Source: an uncultured Chitinophaga sp. | GTDB lineage: Bacteria > Bacteroidota > Bacteroidia > Chitinophagales > Chitinophagaceae | Length of the DNA: 12,620 bases | Assembly (NCBI RefSeq): GCF_937874145.1 | Contig: NZ_CALNBI010000266.1 | Location: 1-12,620 of the forward strand | Reading direction: 5' to 3' | Shown: positions 1 through 6,186 of the stretch, piece by piece | Layout of the letters: each line of letters starts with the position of its first letter | Numbering within the stretch: the stretch's first letter is position 1 | Notes under the pieces: model-generated | What the model saw: only the letters and a program-made list of their open reading frames with translations | What the model was told of the DNA's origin: nothing | Databases searched by the model: none | Made by a program: the position numbers and the translations under genes

Positions 1-378
1 CTGCGCCGCGTCGCCGTTCCGGGTGATCACCGTCTGCCCGACGATCCGGGCGGGATCCTGGTCCCGCCCATGCTCCTGCAGCCCGCCGTGGAAAACGCCA
101 TCAAATTCGGATTGTACGATACCACAGACGCGATTTGCATCCGCATCCGCGCCTGGACCGAGCGCAACGTGCTTTACGTTTCCATCACCAACCCGTTCGA
201 TACCGAGCTGTCGCCGCCGGCACGCAAAGGCACGGGTTTCGGCCTCAATTCCATCGGCCGCAGGCTGTACCTGCTCTTCGCCCGGCAGGACCTGCTGGAA
301 ACGAAAACCGAAGGCAACATATTCACCACACTCATTAAAGTACCGCAACAGCATGATAAAGACCATTCTGATAGATGA
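1..378 (+). CDS. LytS-type sensor histidine kinase, C-terminal fragment
   Basis: The frame is open from the window edge, so only the last 125 residues are present. They carry the HATPase region of the LytS/YehU (His_kinase plus HATPase_c) family: the N-box in PPMLLQPAVENAIKFGL (about residues 22-38) and a glycine-rich lid GTGFGLNSIGRRL near residues 78-90. The usual histidine after ENAIK is phenylalanine here. In this family the kinase autophosphorylates and passes phosphate to a LytTR regulator, which is the next gene. The two frames overlap by 26 bases, which suggests translational coupling and a cognate pair. The sensor part and membrane spans lie outside the window, so the signal is unknown. 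Confidence 0.9.
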   Translation: MRRVAVPGDHRLPDDPGGILVPPMLLQPAVENAIKFGLYDTTDAICIRIRAWTERNVLYVSITNPFDTELSPPARKGTGFGLNSIGRRLYLLFARQDLLETKTEGNIFTTLIKVPQQHDKDHSDR

Positions 379-1084
379 CGAACCCCTCGCGCGGGAGCTC
401 GTCCGTGAATACCTGCGCGACTTCCCGCAGGTGGAAGTGGTGGCCGAATGCAACGACGGCTTCGAAGGGCTCAAAGCCATCCAGCAACACCAGCCCGATC
501 TCTTGTTTCTCGATATTCAAATGCCGAAAATCAACGGCTTCGAAATGCTGGAGCTGGTCGACAAGTTGCCGCAGGTCATCTTCACCACCGCATTCGAAGA
601 ATATGCCCTCCGCGCTTTTGAAGTGAGCGCCGTCGATTATTTATTGAAGCCTTTCTCGAAAGACCGCTTTGCCAAAGCCCTGCAGAAAATGCTGGAGCGC
701 CGCAGCGAAGTGGCGCCCGAACTGCTCGACAACGCCGCCCGCGAAATGCCCTTGCAACATAACAGGGTAGTGGTCAAAATCAACGGCAAGATCAAGATCA
801 TCCCCGTACAGGATATCCATTACCTCGAAGGGGCCGATGATTACGTAAAGATCGTTACCGGGGAAGGATCGTTCCTGAAAAATAAAACCATGATGTTTTT
901 TGAGAAGATGCTCGACCCGCAGCAGTTCATCCGTGTGCACCGGTCGTACATCCTCAACATCGCGCAGATCACGCGGATCGATCCCTACGAAAAGGAAAGC
1001 TACCTGGCCATCCTGCGCGACGGCAGCAAAGTGGTGGTGAGCAAAACGGGGTATCCCAAACTGAAAGAGGTATTAGGGTTATAA
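353..1084 (+). CDS. LytTR-family response regulator
   Basis: This 243-residue protein has a receiver domain (about 1-120) followed by a LytTR DNA-binding domain (about 138-240). In the receiver I see the acidic pair D8/D9, the phospho-acceptor D54 in FLDIQMPKING, the switch residues T78/T79 and the conserved lysine K99 in YLLKPF. The LytTR part has the usual signatures IHYLEGADDYVKI and FIRVHRSYILN. I chose the ATG at 353, inside the kinase gene, because MIKTILIDDEP is the normal N-terminus; the same frame stays open further upstream but only as a shadow of the kinase. The protein presumably binds direct repeats in target promoters when phosphorylated. Its targets cannot be read from this window. 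A terminator follows about 37 bases after the stop. Confidence 0.96.
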   Translation: MIKTILIDDEPLARELVREYLRDFPQVEVVAECNDGFEGLKAIQQHQPDLLFLDIQMPKINGFEMLELVDKLPQVIFTTAFEEYALRAFEVSAVDYLLKPFSKDRFAKALQKMLERRSEVAPELLDNAAREMPLQHNRVVVKINGKIKIIPVQDIHYLEGADDYVKIVTGEGSFLKNKTMMFFEKMLDPQQFIRVHRSYILNIAQITRIDPYEKESYLAILRDGSKVVVSKTGYPKLKEVLGL

Positions 1085-1113
1085 CGCTTTTTTATTCATA
1101 CCAATGTTAGTTT

Positions 1114-1503
1114 TTACAACGACTGGAACATCCGTTCCAGTTTTTCTTTTTTAAGGATCTTTTGTCCCTGCCGCCCTTTGGCCACGAGCCGCCCGTTGCA
1201 GCGCGCTTCGAAAGTGCAGATGATTTCGTGGCCGTTGATGCTGTCCGCGATGGAAGTGAATTCCACGGTGGCTCCTTCCAGGGCCGGACTGAGGTGTTCG
1301 ATGGAAATCATCGTGCCGATGCCTTCTTCTTCCTCCGTTTTCATATCGAGGACGAACAGCCTGCCGCACCATTCCGCGTCGCGGGCGAGGGCGAAGGTGG
1401 CGTAAACGGGATGTACGCTGCCGCTGTCGAATGCGGCGCAGTCTTCGGGGCGTACCAGGCGGCTGAAGCGCCGTTCGTCGCCGGGTTTTACGGGGATGGG
1501 CAT
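1114..1503 (-). CDS. FlK-like hotdog-fold thioesterase
   Basis: This 129-residue protein matches the single-domain hotdog thioesterases related to fluoroacetyl-CoA thioesterase FlK. The triad I recall for FlK (Thr42, Glu50, His76) appears here as T36 in VHPVYATFA, E44 in RDAEWCG and H70 in SIEHLSPA, with identical spacing of 8 and 26 residues. The C-terminal ECTFEARCNGRLVAKG-like region (IICTFEARCNGRLVAKG) is the usual last strand pair. The family hydrolyses small acyl-CoA thioesters in the cytoplasm. The real substrate is unknown, and fluoroacetate resistance should not be assumed because most relatives are uncharacterised. It starts 17 bases after the mntH stop and is probably the last gene of the manganese operon. 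Its 3' codons double as a terminator for the facing operon. Confidence 0.85.
   Translation of the reverse strand: MPIPVKPGDERRFSRLVRPEDCAAFDSGSVHPVYATFALARDAEWCGRLFVLDMKTEEEEGIGTMISIEHLSPALEGATVEFTSIADSINGHEIICTFEARCNGRLVAKGRQGQKILKKEKLERMFQSL
1122..1152 (+). terminator. Intrinsic terminator of the kinase/regulator operon
   Basis: A perfect 8-bp inverted repeat, ACTGGAAC and GTTCCAGT with loop ATCC (1122-1141), is followed by a T-rich run broken by one C up to 1152. The orientation fits termination of + strand transcripts leaving the response regulator. No T-run follows the stem in the other direction, so it does not look bidirectional. The whole element lies inside the last codons of the converging thioesterase gene. 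Confidence 0.7.
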
Positions 1504-1520
1504 CTTTGAAATTACGGATT

Positions 1521-3401
1521 TTATTGCACGACCAGCACGGGGATATGCACTTTGTGGCGGACGTGGTTGACGGTTTCGCCGTACAGCCAGTCCTTGATGC
1601 CCGAGTGCCCGTGCCCGCCAAGTACCAGCAGGTCCGCGTTCTCCGCTTTCACGATGCGGGCGATCTCCTTGGCGCGGTGGCGGTAGCCCAGCTGCCCGGT
1701 GGCTTTCACGCCGCGTTGCGCGAGCAGGGCGATGTAAGTGTCGAGTTGTTCCTGGTCTTTCTGCGTTTCGAAATCATGCGCATCTTTCCCGAAGTACCGC
1801 GCCGAGGCGCTTTCCACGATATGGATGAGTACGTATTCGGTGTGCGGGCTTCCCTGCGCGAGGGCGTTGGTGATCACGCGGGCGTCTTGCTCGGAGAAGT
1901 CCAGCGCCATGGCGATGCGGCCGTAGACGGGTTTTTCGAGATCGCCCAGCGAAAGCTTGACCGGGTGCATTTGCGCGGAGCGCATCTTGCGGTAACGGCT
2001 CAGCCAGGGATACATCACCGTGATAATGAGCAGCGCCAGGAACCCGAGGATCACCAGGAAGATCAATCCGTCGATCCACCAGGCGTGTTCGCTGGTGACG
2101 AACGCTTCCGCTTCATTATACACCATCCTGATATTCAGATATACCAGCACGCTGGAAATAAGCCAGGCCGCGGCTTTCACGATGGGTTTGATGGCGAATA
2201 CCCCCATCGTCTGCTTATCGCTGACGAAGTGGATGAGCGGGATGATGGCGAACCCGAGTTGCAGGCTCAACAGCACCTGGCTGAATACCAGCAGTTCCCC
2301 GATCTTTTCTTCCCCTGCTACCAATATCACGATGAGCGCTGGAATGATGGCGACGAGCCGCGTGATGAGGCGCCGCAGCCAGGGATTGATGCGCAGGCGC
2401 AGGTATCCTTCCATGACGATCTGCCCGGCCAGGGTGCCGGTAACGGTGGAGCTTTGTCCGGCCGCGATGAGGGCCACGGCAAAAAGGATCGGTGCGAGCT
2501 TGCTGCCCAGCAAGGGTTCCAGCATGCGGTGCGCTTCGTGGAGGTCCGCAATGCCGGTGTGGCCGGCTTTATAAAATACGGTGGCGGCGAGGATGAGGAT
2601 GGCGGCGTTCACGAAGAAGGCCAGGTTCAGTGCGATGGCGGTGTCGGCGAAGTTGATTTTCAACGCCCGCCGGATGCCGCTTTCCGTTTTGGAAATCTTG
2701 CGCGTTTGCACAAGCGCGGAATGCAGGTACAGGTTGTGCGGCATAACGGTGGCGCCGATGATGCCGATGGCGATGTAGAGCGCCGTTTCATCAGGGAGCG
2801 CCGGCACAAAGCCTTTCACCACTTCACCCATGGGCGGCTCTGCGATGAGCAGCTGCACGAGGAAGGAGGTGCCCACGACCGCCACGAGGGCAATGATGAA
2901 CGCTTCCATCTTGCGGATGCCGTAGCGCTGGAGCACCAGCAGCAGGAAAGTATCCAGCACGGTGAGGCTCACGCCCCACATGAGCGGCAGCCCCGTCAAT
3001 AGTTGTATGCCAATAGCCATACCCAGCACTTCGGCGAGGTCGGTGGCGGCAATGGCGATTTCAGCGAGGATGTATAAAATGAAGTTGACCGGCGCTGGAT
3101 AGGTTTCGCGGTTGGCCTGCGCGAGGTCGCGCCCACGCACGATGCCCAGGCGGGCGCTGAGGCTTTGCAGCAGCAGGGCCATGATATTGCTCATCAGCAG
3201 CACCCAGAGCAATGTATATCCGTACCGGCTGCCGCCCGCGAGGTCGGTGGCCCAGTTCCCGGGGTCCATGTACCCCACGGAAACGAGGTAGGCCGGGCCG
3301 AAAAAGGCTAAGATCCTCCGCCATTTGGAACGCTGGGGTTTGGTGGTGTCTATACTCTGGTGAACTTCGCTGAGTGAGGCGCTGGATTCCTGCGTGTGCA
3401 T
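1521..3401 (-). CDS. mntH: Nramp-family Mn2+/divalent metal transporter with C-terminal Usp domain
   Basis: The 626-residue product is a proton-coupled divalent metal importer of the inner membrane. The Nramp core (about 30-475) has the helix-1 metal motif D46-P-G-N49 and the helix-6 motif GATVMPHNLYLHS with M220-P-H222; these supply the metal ligands in known Nramps (Asp, Asn, Met and an Ala carbonyl). Residues about 490-626 form a universal-stress-protein domain. Its nucleotide motif G-2x-G-9x-G is present at G595, G598 and G608, but the usual Ser/Thr after the last glycine is Glu (GET). A bacterial MntH without the tail is typically a little over 400 residues, so this is a fusion, a form I recall from other Bacteroidota. 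It starts 9 bases after the stop of the MntR-like repressor gene, which supports manganese as substrate. The Usp domain may sense ATP or another nucleotide, which is inference. Confidence 0.95.
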   Translation of the reverse strand: MHTQESSASLSEVHQSIDTTKPQRSKWRRILAFFGPAYLVSVGYMDPGNWATDLAGGSRYGYTLLWVLLMSNIMALLLQSLSARLGIVRGRDLAQANRETYPAPVNFILYILAEIAIAATDLAEVLGMAIGIQLLTGLPLMWGVSLTVLDTFLLLVLQRYGIRKMEAFIIALVAVVGTSFLVQLLIAEPPMGEVVKGFVPALPDETALYIAIGIIGATVMPHNLYLHSALVQTRKISKTESGIRRALKINFADTAIALNLAFFVNAAILILAATVFYKAGHTGIADLHEAHRMLEPLLGSKLAPILFAVALIAAGQSSTVTGTLAGQIVMEGYLRLRINPWLRRLITRLVAIIPALIVILVAGEEKIGELLVFSQVLLSLQLGFAIIPLIHFVSDKQTMGVFAIKPIVKAAAWLISSVLVYLNIRMVYNEAEAFVTSEHAWWIDGLIFLVILGFLALLIITVMYPWLSRYRKMRSAQMHPVKLSLGDLEKPVYGRIAMALDFSEQDARVITNALAQGSPHTEYVLIHIVESASARYFGKDAHDFETQKDQEQLDTYIALLAQRGVKATGQLGYRHRAKEIARIVKAENADLLVLGGHGHSGIKDWLYGETVNHVRHKVHIPVLVVQ

Positions 3402-3410
3402 GCTGCCGGT

Positions 3411-4070
3411 TTACAATGATTTTACCATGATGTTCTTCGATACCTGTTCGCTCAGGGTAAAGGCGGGCTGATTGCGTATCTTAACCTCCACGGAGTTGTC
3501 GAATTCGTATCTTTCTATAATATCGAGATGGGTGCCAAGATGGATGCCCTTGGCATTGAGGAACTCCAGCAATGCCGACGACTGGTCCGACACGCCGGCC
3601 ACTTCCAGCCGCCGCGCCGTGGCTTTATCCAGCGAAACGAGGGGCTGGCTCTTCGATATCCTGCCCTGCGCGTCCGGGATGGGGTCGCCATGCGGATCGG
3701 AGGTAGGGTCGCCCAGGAAAGCGCTCAGCCGCGAAATCAGTTTCTCGCTCCGCACATGCTCCAGCTCCTCGGCGATCTCATGCACCTCATCCCAGCTGAA
3801 TCCCAGCTTGTCGACCAGGAAACACTCCCACAAACGGTGGCGGCGAACGATCTGCAAAGCAATTTTCCTTCCTTCCGCCGTAAGGCTGATCCCCTGGTAC
3901 TTCTCATAATCGATCAGCTTCTTCTCCTTGAGCTTCTTCGCCATGTCCGTCACCGACGCCGGCTTGGTCGCCAGCTCGTAGGCGATGGCGTTGGTGCTCA
4001 CCACGTCGTTCCCGTCCTGCAGCTTGTAAATGCTCTTAATGTAGTTCTCTTCCGCGACCGTCAAGTTCAT
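3411..4070 (-). CDS. MntR/DtxR-family metal-dependent repressor
   Basis: This 219-residue protein has the full DtxR layout: winged helix-turn-helix (about 1-62, with TKPASVTDMAKKLKEK as recognition region), dimerisation and metal-binding domain (about 65-140) and a C-terminal SH3/FeoA-like domain (about 150-215). Visible metal ligands are H78, E82, H97, E101, E104 and H105. E101 sits where DtxR and IdeR have Cys102; Glu there is what Mn-selective MntR has. However, the N-terminal acidic ligands of Bacillus MntR (Asp8, Glu11) align with N9 and K12. Loaded with Mn2+ or Fe2+, the protein should repress its own operon, including the adjacent mntH. A palindrome lies 14 bases upstream of its start codon. 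Manganese is the best guess for the co-repressor from gene context; iron is possible. Confidence 0.94.
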   Translation of the reverse strand: MNLTVAEENYIKSIYKLQDGNDVVSTNAIAYELATKPASVTDMAKKLKEKKLIDYEKYQGISLTAEGRKIALQIVRRHRLWECFLVDKLGFSWDEVHEIAEELEHVRSEKLISRLSAFLGDPTSDPHGDPIPDAQGRISKSQPLVSLDKATARRLEVAGVSDQSSALLEFLNAKGIHLGTHLDIIERYEFDNSVEVKIRNQPAFTLSEQVSKNIMVKSL

Positions 4071-4083
4071 ATCCTCTAAAATA

Positions 4084-4105
4084 TTATTTAGACAAATCTA
4101 AATAA
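4084..4105. promoter_or_regulatory. Probable MntR/DtxR operator
   Basis: A perfect inverted repeat of 9-bp arms, TTATTTAGA and TCTAAATAA, is separated by CAAA. It begins 14 bases upstream of the repressor start codon and is the only strong palindrome in the 110-base gap between the divergent genes. AT-rich dyads with TTTAG/CTAAA arms suit DtxR-family dimers. It overlaps the likely -7 box of the same operon, so binding would block RNA polymerase. It could also affect the divergent lipoprotein gene, whose ATG is 75 bases away. Confidence 0.75.
4093..4100 (-). promoter_or_regulatory. Putative -7 promoter box of the repressor-mntH operon
   Basis: Read on the - strand this is TAGATTTG, an exact match to the Bacteroidota -7 consensus TAnnTTTG. 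It lies inside the palindrome and would give a leader of roughly 15 bases before the ATG at 4070. I do not see a clear TTG at the -33 position, so the assignment rests on the -7 box and its place. Confidence 0.45.
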
Positions 4106-4180
4106 AATATTGGGAAAGTAAAAATAGTGTGAGAAAATTGGAAATATGACTACCTTTTCGCCGAATTACGACAAATCACT

Positions 4181-5095
4181 ATGCGGAGCATTTTAATCCT
4201 GTTTTTGACGATCGGCGTACTGGCCGGCTGTAAATCCCGTGAGAAGACGATTAGCGAAGACGATCGCGAGCTGACGTTCGCGGATTATTCCAACAAGTTC
4301 CCCACTGCAGAAGGGCTGCGCTGGAACGCGGACTCGCTGAAGCGCAAACGGGCCGACAGCCTGGCATTCAAATCCCGCTACCTCAAACAGTTCCTCCCTG
4401 ACACCCTGGGCAAAGGCGTTTTCGCCGCCGCTGAAAAGCCGAAATACTGGGCGGTAGGACAGGTAAAAATGACCGAAGACCTCCGCCTTTTCCTCGTGGA
4501 AGGCGCGGCCAAATCGGGTGCTGCCGCATGGATGTGTTTTTATGACAAGAACGGCGCCTTCCTGCAAAGGCACCTCGTGGCCCGCTACACGCCCGGCGGC
4601 GCGAAAAAGACCGGCTTCTCCGTAGACCGGAAAGGGACGATCCGCATCACCACCGAATCCGGGTCCGCCGTGTCCCGCGAGGACGTATACGCCGCCAACC
4701 CGGACGGCAGCCTGGCGCTGGTGCTCACCAATTCCAACGAGCCCTCGGTAACGGGGCTCTTCAATCCCATCGACACGCTTCCCCGCAAACATAAATATTC
4801 CGCCAACTACACCGCCGGCGAAGGCAACATCGTTTCCATCCGCGACGGCGAAACGGCGAAAGAATTCCTTTTCTTCATCCACTTCACGCGCGACAAAGGC
4901 GCCTGCGTGGGAGAAGTAGACGGTACGGGCCGCTTTACCGGCGCCAACACCGGCCAGTGGCGCGACAAGCAATCGGGCTGCATCATCGACTTCAAATTCA
5001 GCAGCAGCAAGGTAACGATCACCGAGACCGGCTGCGGGGCCTACCGCGGCATCAAATGCGCGTTCGAAGGCTCTTTTACCAAAAAGCGCAAGTAA
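4181..5095 (+). CDS. Uncharacterised lipoprotein with a four-cysteine C-terminal module
   Basis: I do not recognise a named family. The 304-residue protein begins with a short hydrophobic signal and a lipobox LAGC, giving lipidation at C17, so it should be anchored in the envelope. Residues about 25-75 are charged and probably helical. Residues about 85-200 look like beta-rich repeats (for example LFLVEGAAKSGAAAWMCFYD). The last 65 residues form a distinct unit with C242, C267, C285 and C293 and the dense motif TGCGAYRGIKCAFEGSF; the four cysteines could form two disulfides in the periplasm. The gene is divergent from the manganese repressor and ends 7 bases from the converging aat gene. No Shine-Dalgarno sequence is visible before its ATG. 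A metal-related role is possible from position only. Confidence 0.85.
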   Translation: MRSILILFLTIGVLAGCKSREKTISEDDRELTFADYSNKFPTAEGLRWNADSLKRKRADSLAFKSRYLKQFLPDTLGKGVFAAAEKPKYWAVGQVKMTEDLRLFLVEGAAKSGAAAWMCFYDKNGAFLQRHLVARYTPGGAKKTGFSVDRKGTIRITTESGSAVSREDVYAANPDGSLALVLTNSNEPSVTGLFNPIDTLPRKHKYSANYTAGEGNIVSIRDGETAKEFLFFIHFTRDKGACVGEVDGTGRFTGANTGQWRDKQSGCIIDFKFSSSKVTITETGCGAYRGIKCAFEGSFTKKRK

Positions 5096-5102
5096 TTTTT
5101 AT

Positions 5103-5750
5103 TTAATCCAGGTTTCGCTGTACCGTGTCGAGGAAAGAGACGCGGCTGATGAACCGTGCGCCCAGGGAGGCAAGGTGAGGGGTATGCACCTGGCAGTCGA
5201 TAATGGCGAGCTGCCCGGCGTGCTGTTGCACAAAGGTGATGAACGCGGCTTTGGAAGCGTTGCTGACGGCGGCGAACATGCTTTCGCCGAAAAAGCAGCG
5301 GCCGATCTTTACGCCGTATAACCCGCCGACCAGTTCTTTTCCCTCCCAGCATTCCACGCTGAGGGCGAAGCCTTGCCGGTGGAGTGCGGAGTAGGCGCGG
5401 AGCATGTCGCGGGTGATCCAGGTGCCGTCCTGCCCTTCGCGGGGCGCGGTGCGGCAGCGGTCGATCACCGTTTCGAAGCATTCGTTGTAGCTGATGCGGA
5501 AGTTCCCTTTTTTCAGGACCTGCTTCATGCTGTGGGATACTTTGAGCGCTTCCGGGAAGAGGACGAACCGGGGATCGGGGCTCCACCAGAGGATGGGTTT
5601 GCGGTTGTACCAGGGGAAGATGCCCGAACGGTAAGCCAGCAGGAGGCGTTCGGGACTGAGGTCTCCGCCGATGGCAAGCAGTCCGTCGGGTTCGGCCAGT
5701 GAAACCGGTGGAAAGTACAGCTCGTTATCGGGAAGATGGAAAAGGGGCAT
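5103..5750 (-). CDS. aat: Leucyl/phenylalanyl-tRNA--protein transferase
   Basis: Aat transfers Leu or Phe from aminoacyl-tRNA to the N-terminus of proteins starting with Lys or Arg, which makes them ClpS/Clp protease substrates. The 215-residue sequence shows all usual family blocks in order: GGDLSPERLLLAYRSGIFPW (28-47), WWSPDPR (55-61), GTWITRDMLRAYSALH (109-124), GESMF with E156 (155-159) and IDCQVHTPHLASLGA (184-198). D185 and Q187 match the residues I recall as Asp186 and Gln188 in the E. coli enzyme. The length is slightly shorter than the E. coli protein (about 234). The ATG follows the clpS stop codon directly (TAAATG), so translation is probably coupled by termination and reinitiation. 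Confidence 0.97.
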   Translation of the reverse strand: MPLFHLPDNELYFPPVSLAEPDGLLAIGGDLSPERLLLAYRSGIFPWYNRKPILWWSPDPRFVLFPEALKVSHSMKQVLKKGNFRISYNECFETVIDRCRTAPREGQDGTWITRDMLRAYSALHRQGFALSVECWEGKELVGGLYGVKIGRCFFGESMFAAVSNASKAAFITFVQQHAGQLAIIDCQVHTPHLASLGARFISRVSFLDTVQRNLD

Positions 5751-6056
5751 TTATGATGCTACGGTTTCTTCGATGGTGGCGCTGATGCCGCGGTCGAGCA
5801 GGGCCTCGCACATGGGCTTCAGGTCGGTGAGCGAACCTTTTTTTACTGCATATTTGCCGTTGAAGTGGATGATGAGCGCGCATTGTTCGGCCTGCACTTC
5901 GGTGTGGCCGCAGACTTCTATGAGGGATTGGATCACCCAGTCGAAGGTGTTTACTTCATCGTTCCAAACTATCAGGCTGAAAGGGAATTGTTCCGCCGTT
6001 TCTACCAGCACATCCTCCGCTTCCTGAACGGATACGCCTGTTCCCGTGTAATGCAT
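5751..6056 (-). CDS. clpS: ATP-dependent Clp protease adaptor ClpS
   Basis: ClpS binds N-degrons (Leu, Phe, Tyr, Trp) and hands the protein to the Clp unfoldase, ClpA or ClpC. The 101-residue sequence has a flexible N-terminus (about 1-24) and the folded adaptor domain (about 25-97). The N-degron pocket residues N32, D33 and H64 correspond to N34, D35 and H66 of E. coli ClpS; the gatekeeper Met40 is F38 here, inside VNTFDWVI, a form common outside Proteobacteria. The start ATG at 6056 is about 13 bases from a predicted transcription start. It is the first gene of a two-gene unit with aat. No Clp unfoldase gene is present in this window. Confidence 0.96.
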   Translation of the reverse strand: MHYTGTGVSVQEAEDVLVETAEQFPFSLIVWNDEVNTFDWVIQSLIEVCGHTEVQAEQCALIIHFNGKYAVKKGSLTDLKPMCEALLDRGISATIEETVAS

Positions 6057-6075
6057 TTTAGGTCGAATATTTCTG

Positions 6076-6083
6076 CAAAGTTA
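6076..6083 (-). promoter_or_regulatory. Putative -7 promoter box for clpS-aat
   Basis: On the - strand this reads TAACTTTG, an exact TAnnTTTG match, about 20 bases upstream of the clpS ATG. The nearest upstream TTG is about 30 bases from the box, further than the usual spacing near 20, so the -33 element is weak or missing. In the rest of the 130-base gap shared with the antiporter gene I find no convincing + strand promoter. Confidence 0.5.
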
Positions 6084-6186
6084 CATTTTTTTGCGATGGC
6101 CGGTGTGTTTGCGCAAATGGTTGTAAATTAACGGCAATGAAACCGGGCTTGCGCGGTTCCATTCACCACCGGAAAGTAAATAGTAC

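Noticed and set aside
23..352. An upstream extension of the response regulator frame
   Set aside because: It overlaps the kinase domain in another frame and translates to Pro/Ser/Cys-rich sequence; the receiver domain begins at the ATG at 353.
1506..3002. A 498-codon open frame on the + strand opposite mntH
   Set aside because: Its His/Gln/Asp/Gly-rich composition, with no recognisable domain, is the antisense image of a hydrophobic transporter in GC-rich DNA; mntH explains the region fully.
4151..4158. TACCTTTT as a -7 box for the divergent lipoprotein gene
   Set aside because: One mismatch to TAnnTTTG and no TTG at suitable spacing; too weak to call.
6138..6160. An imperfect hairpin (AACCG and CGGTT arms) before the antiporter gene
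   Set aside because: The stem is short, has a mismatch and lacks a T-run or known riboswitch features, so it is not listed as an element.
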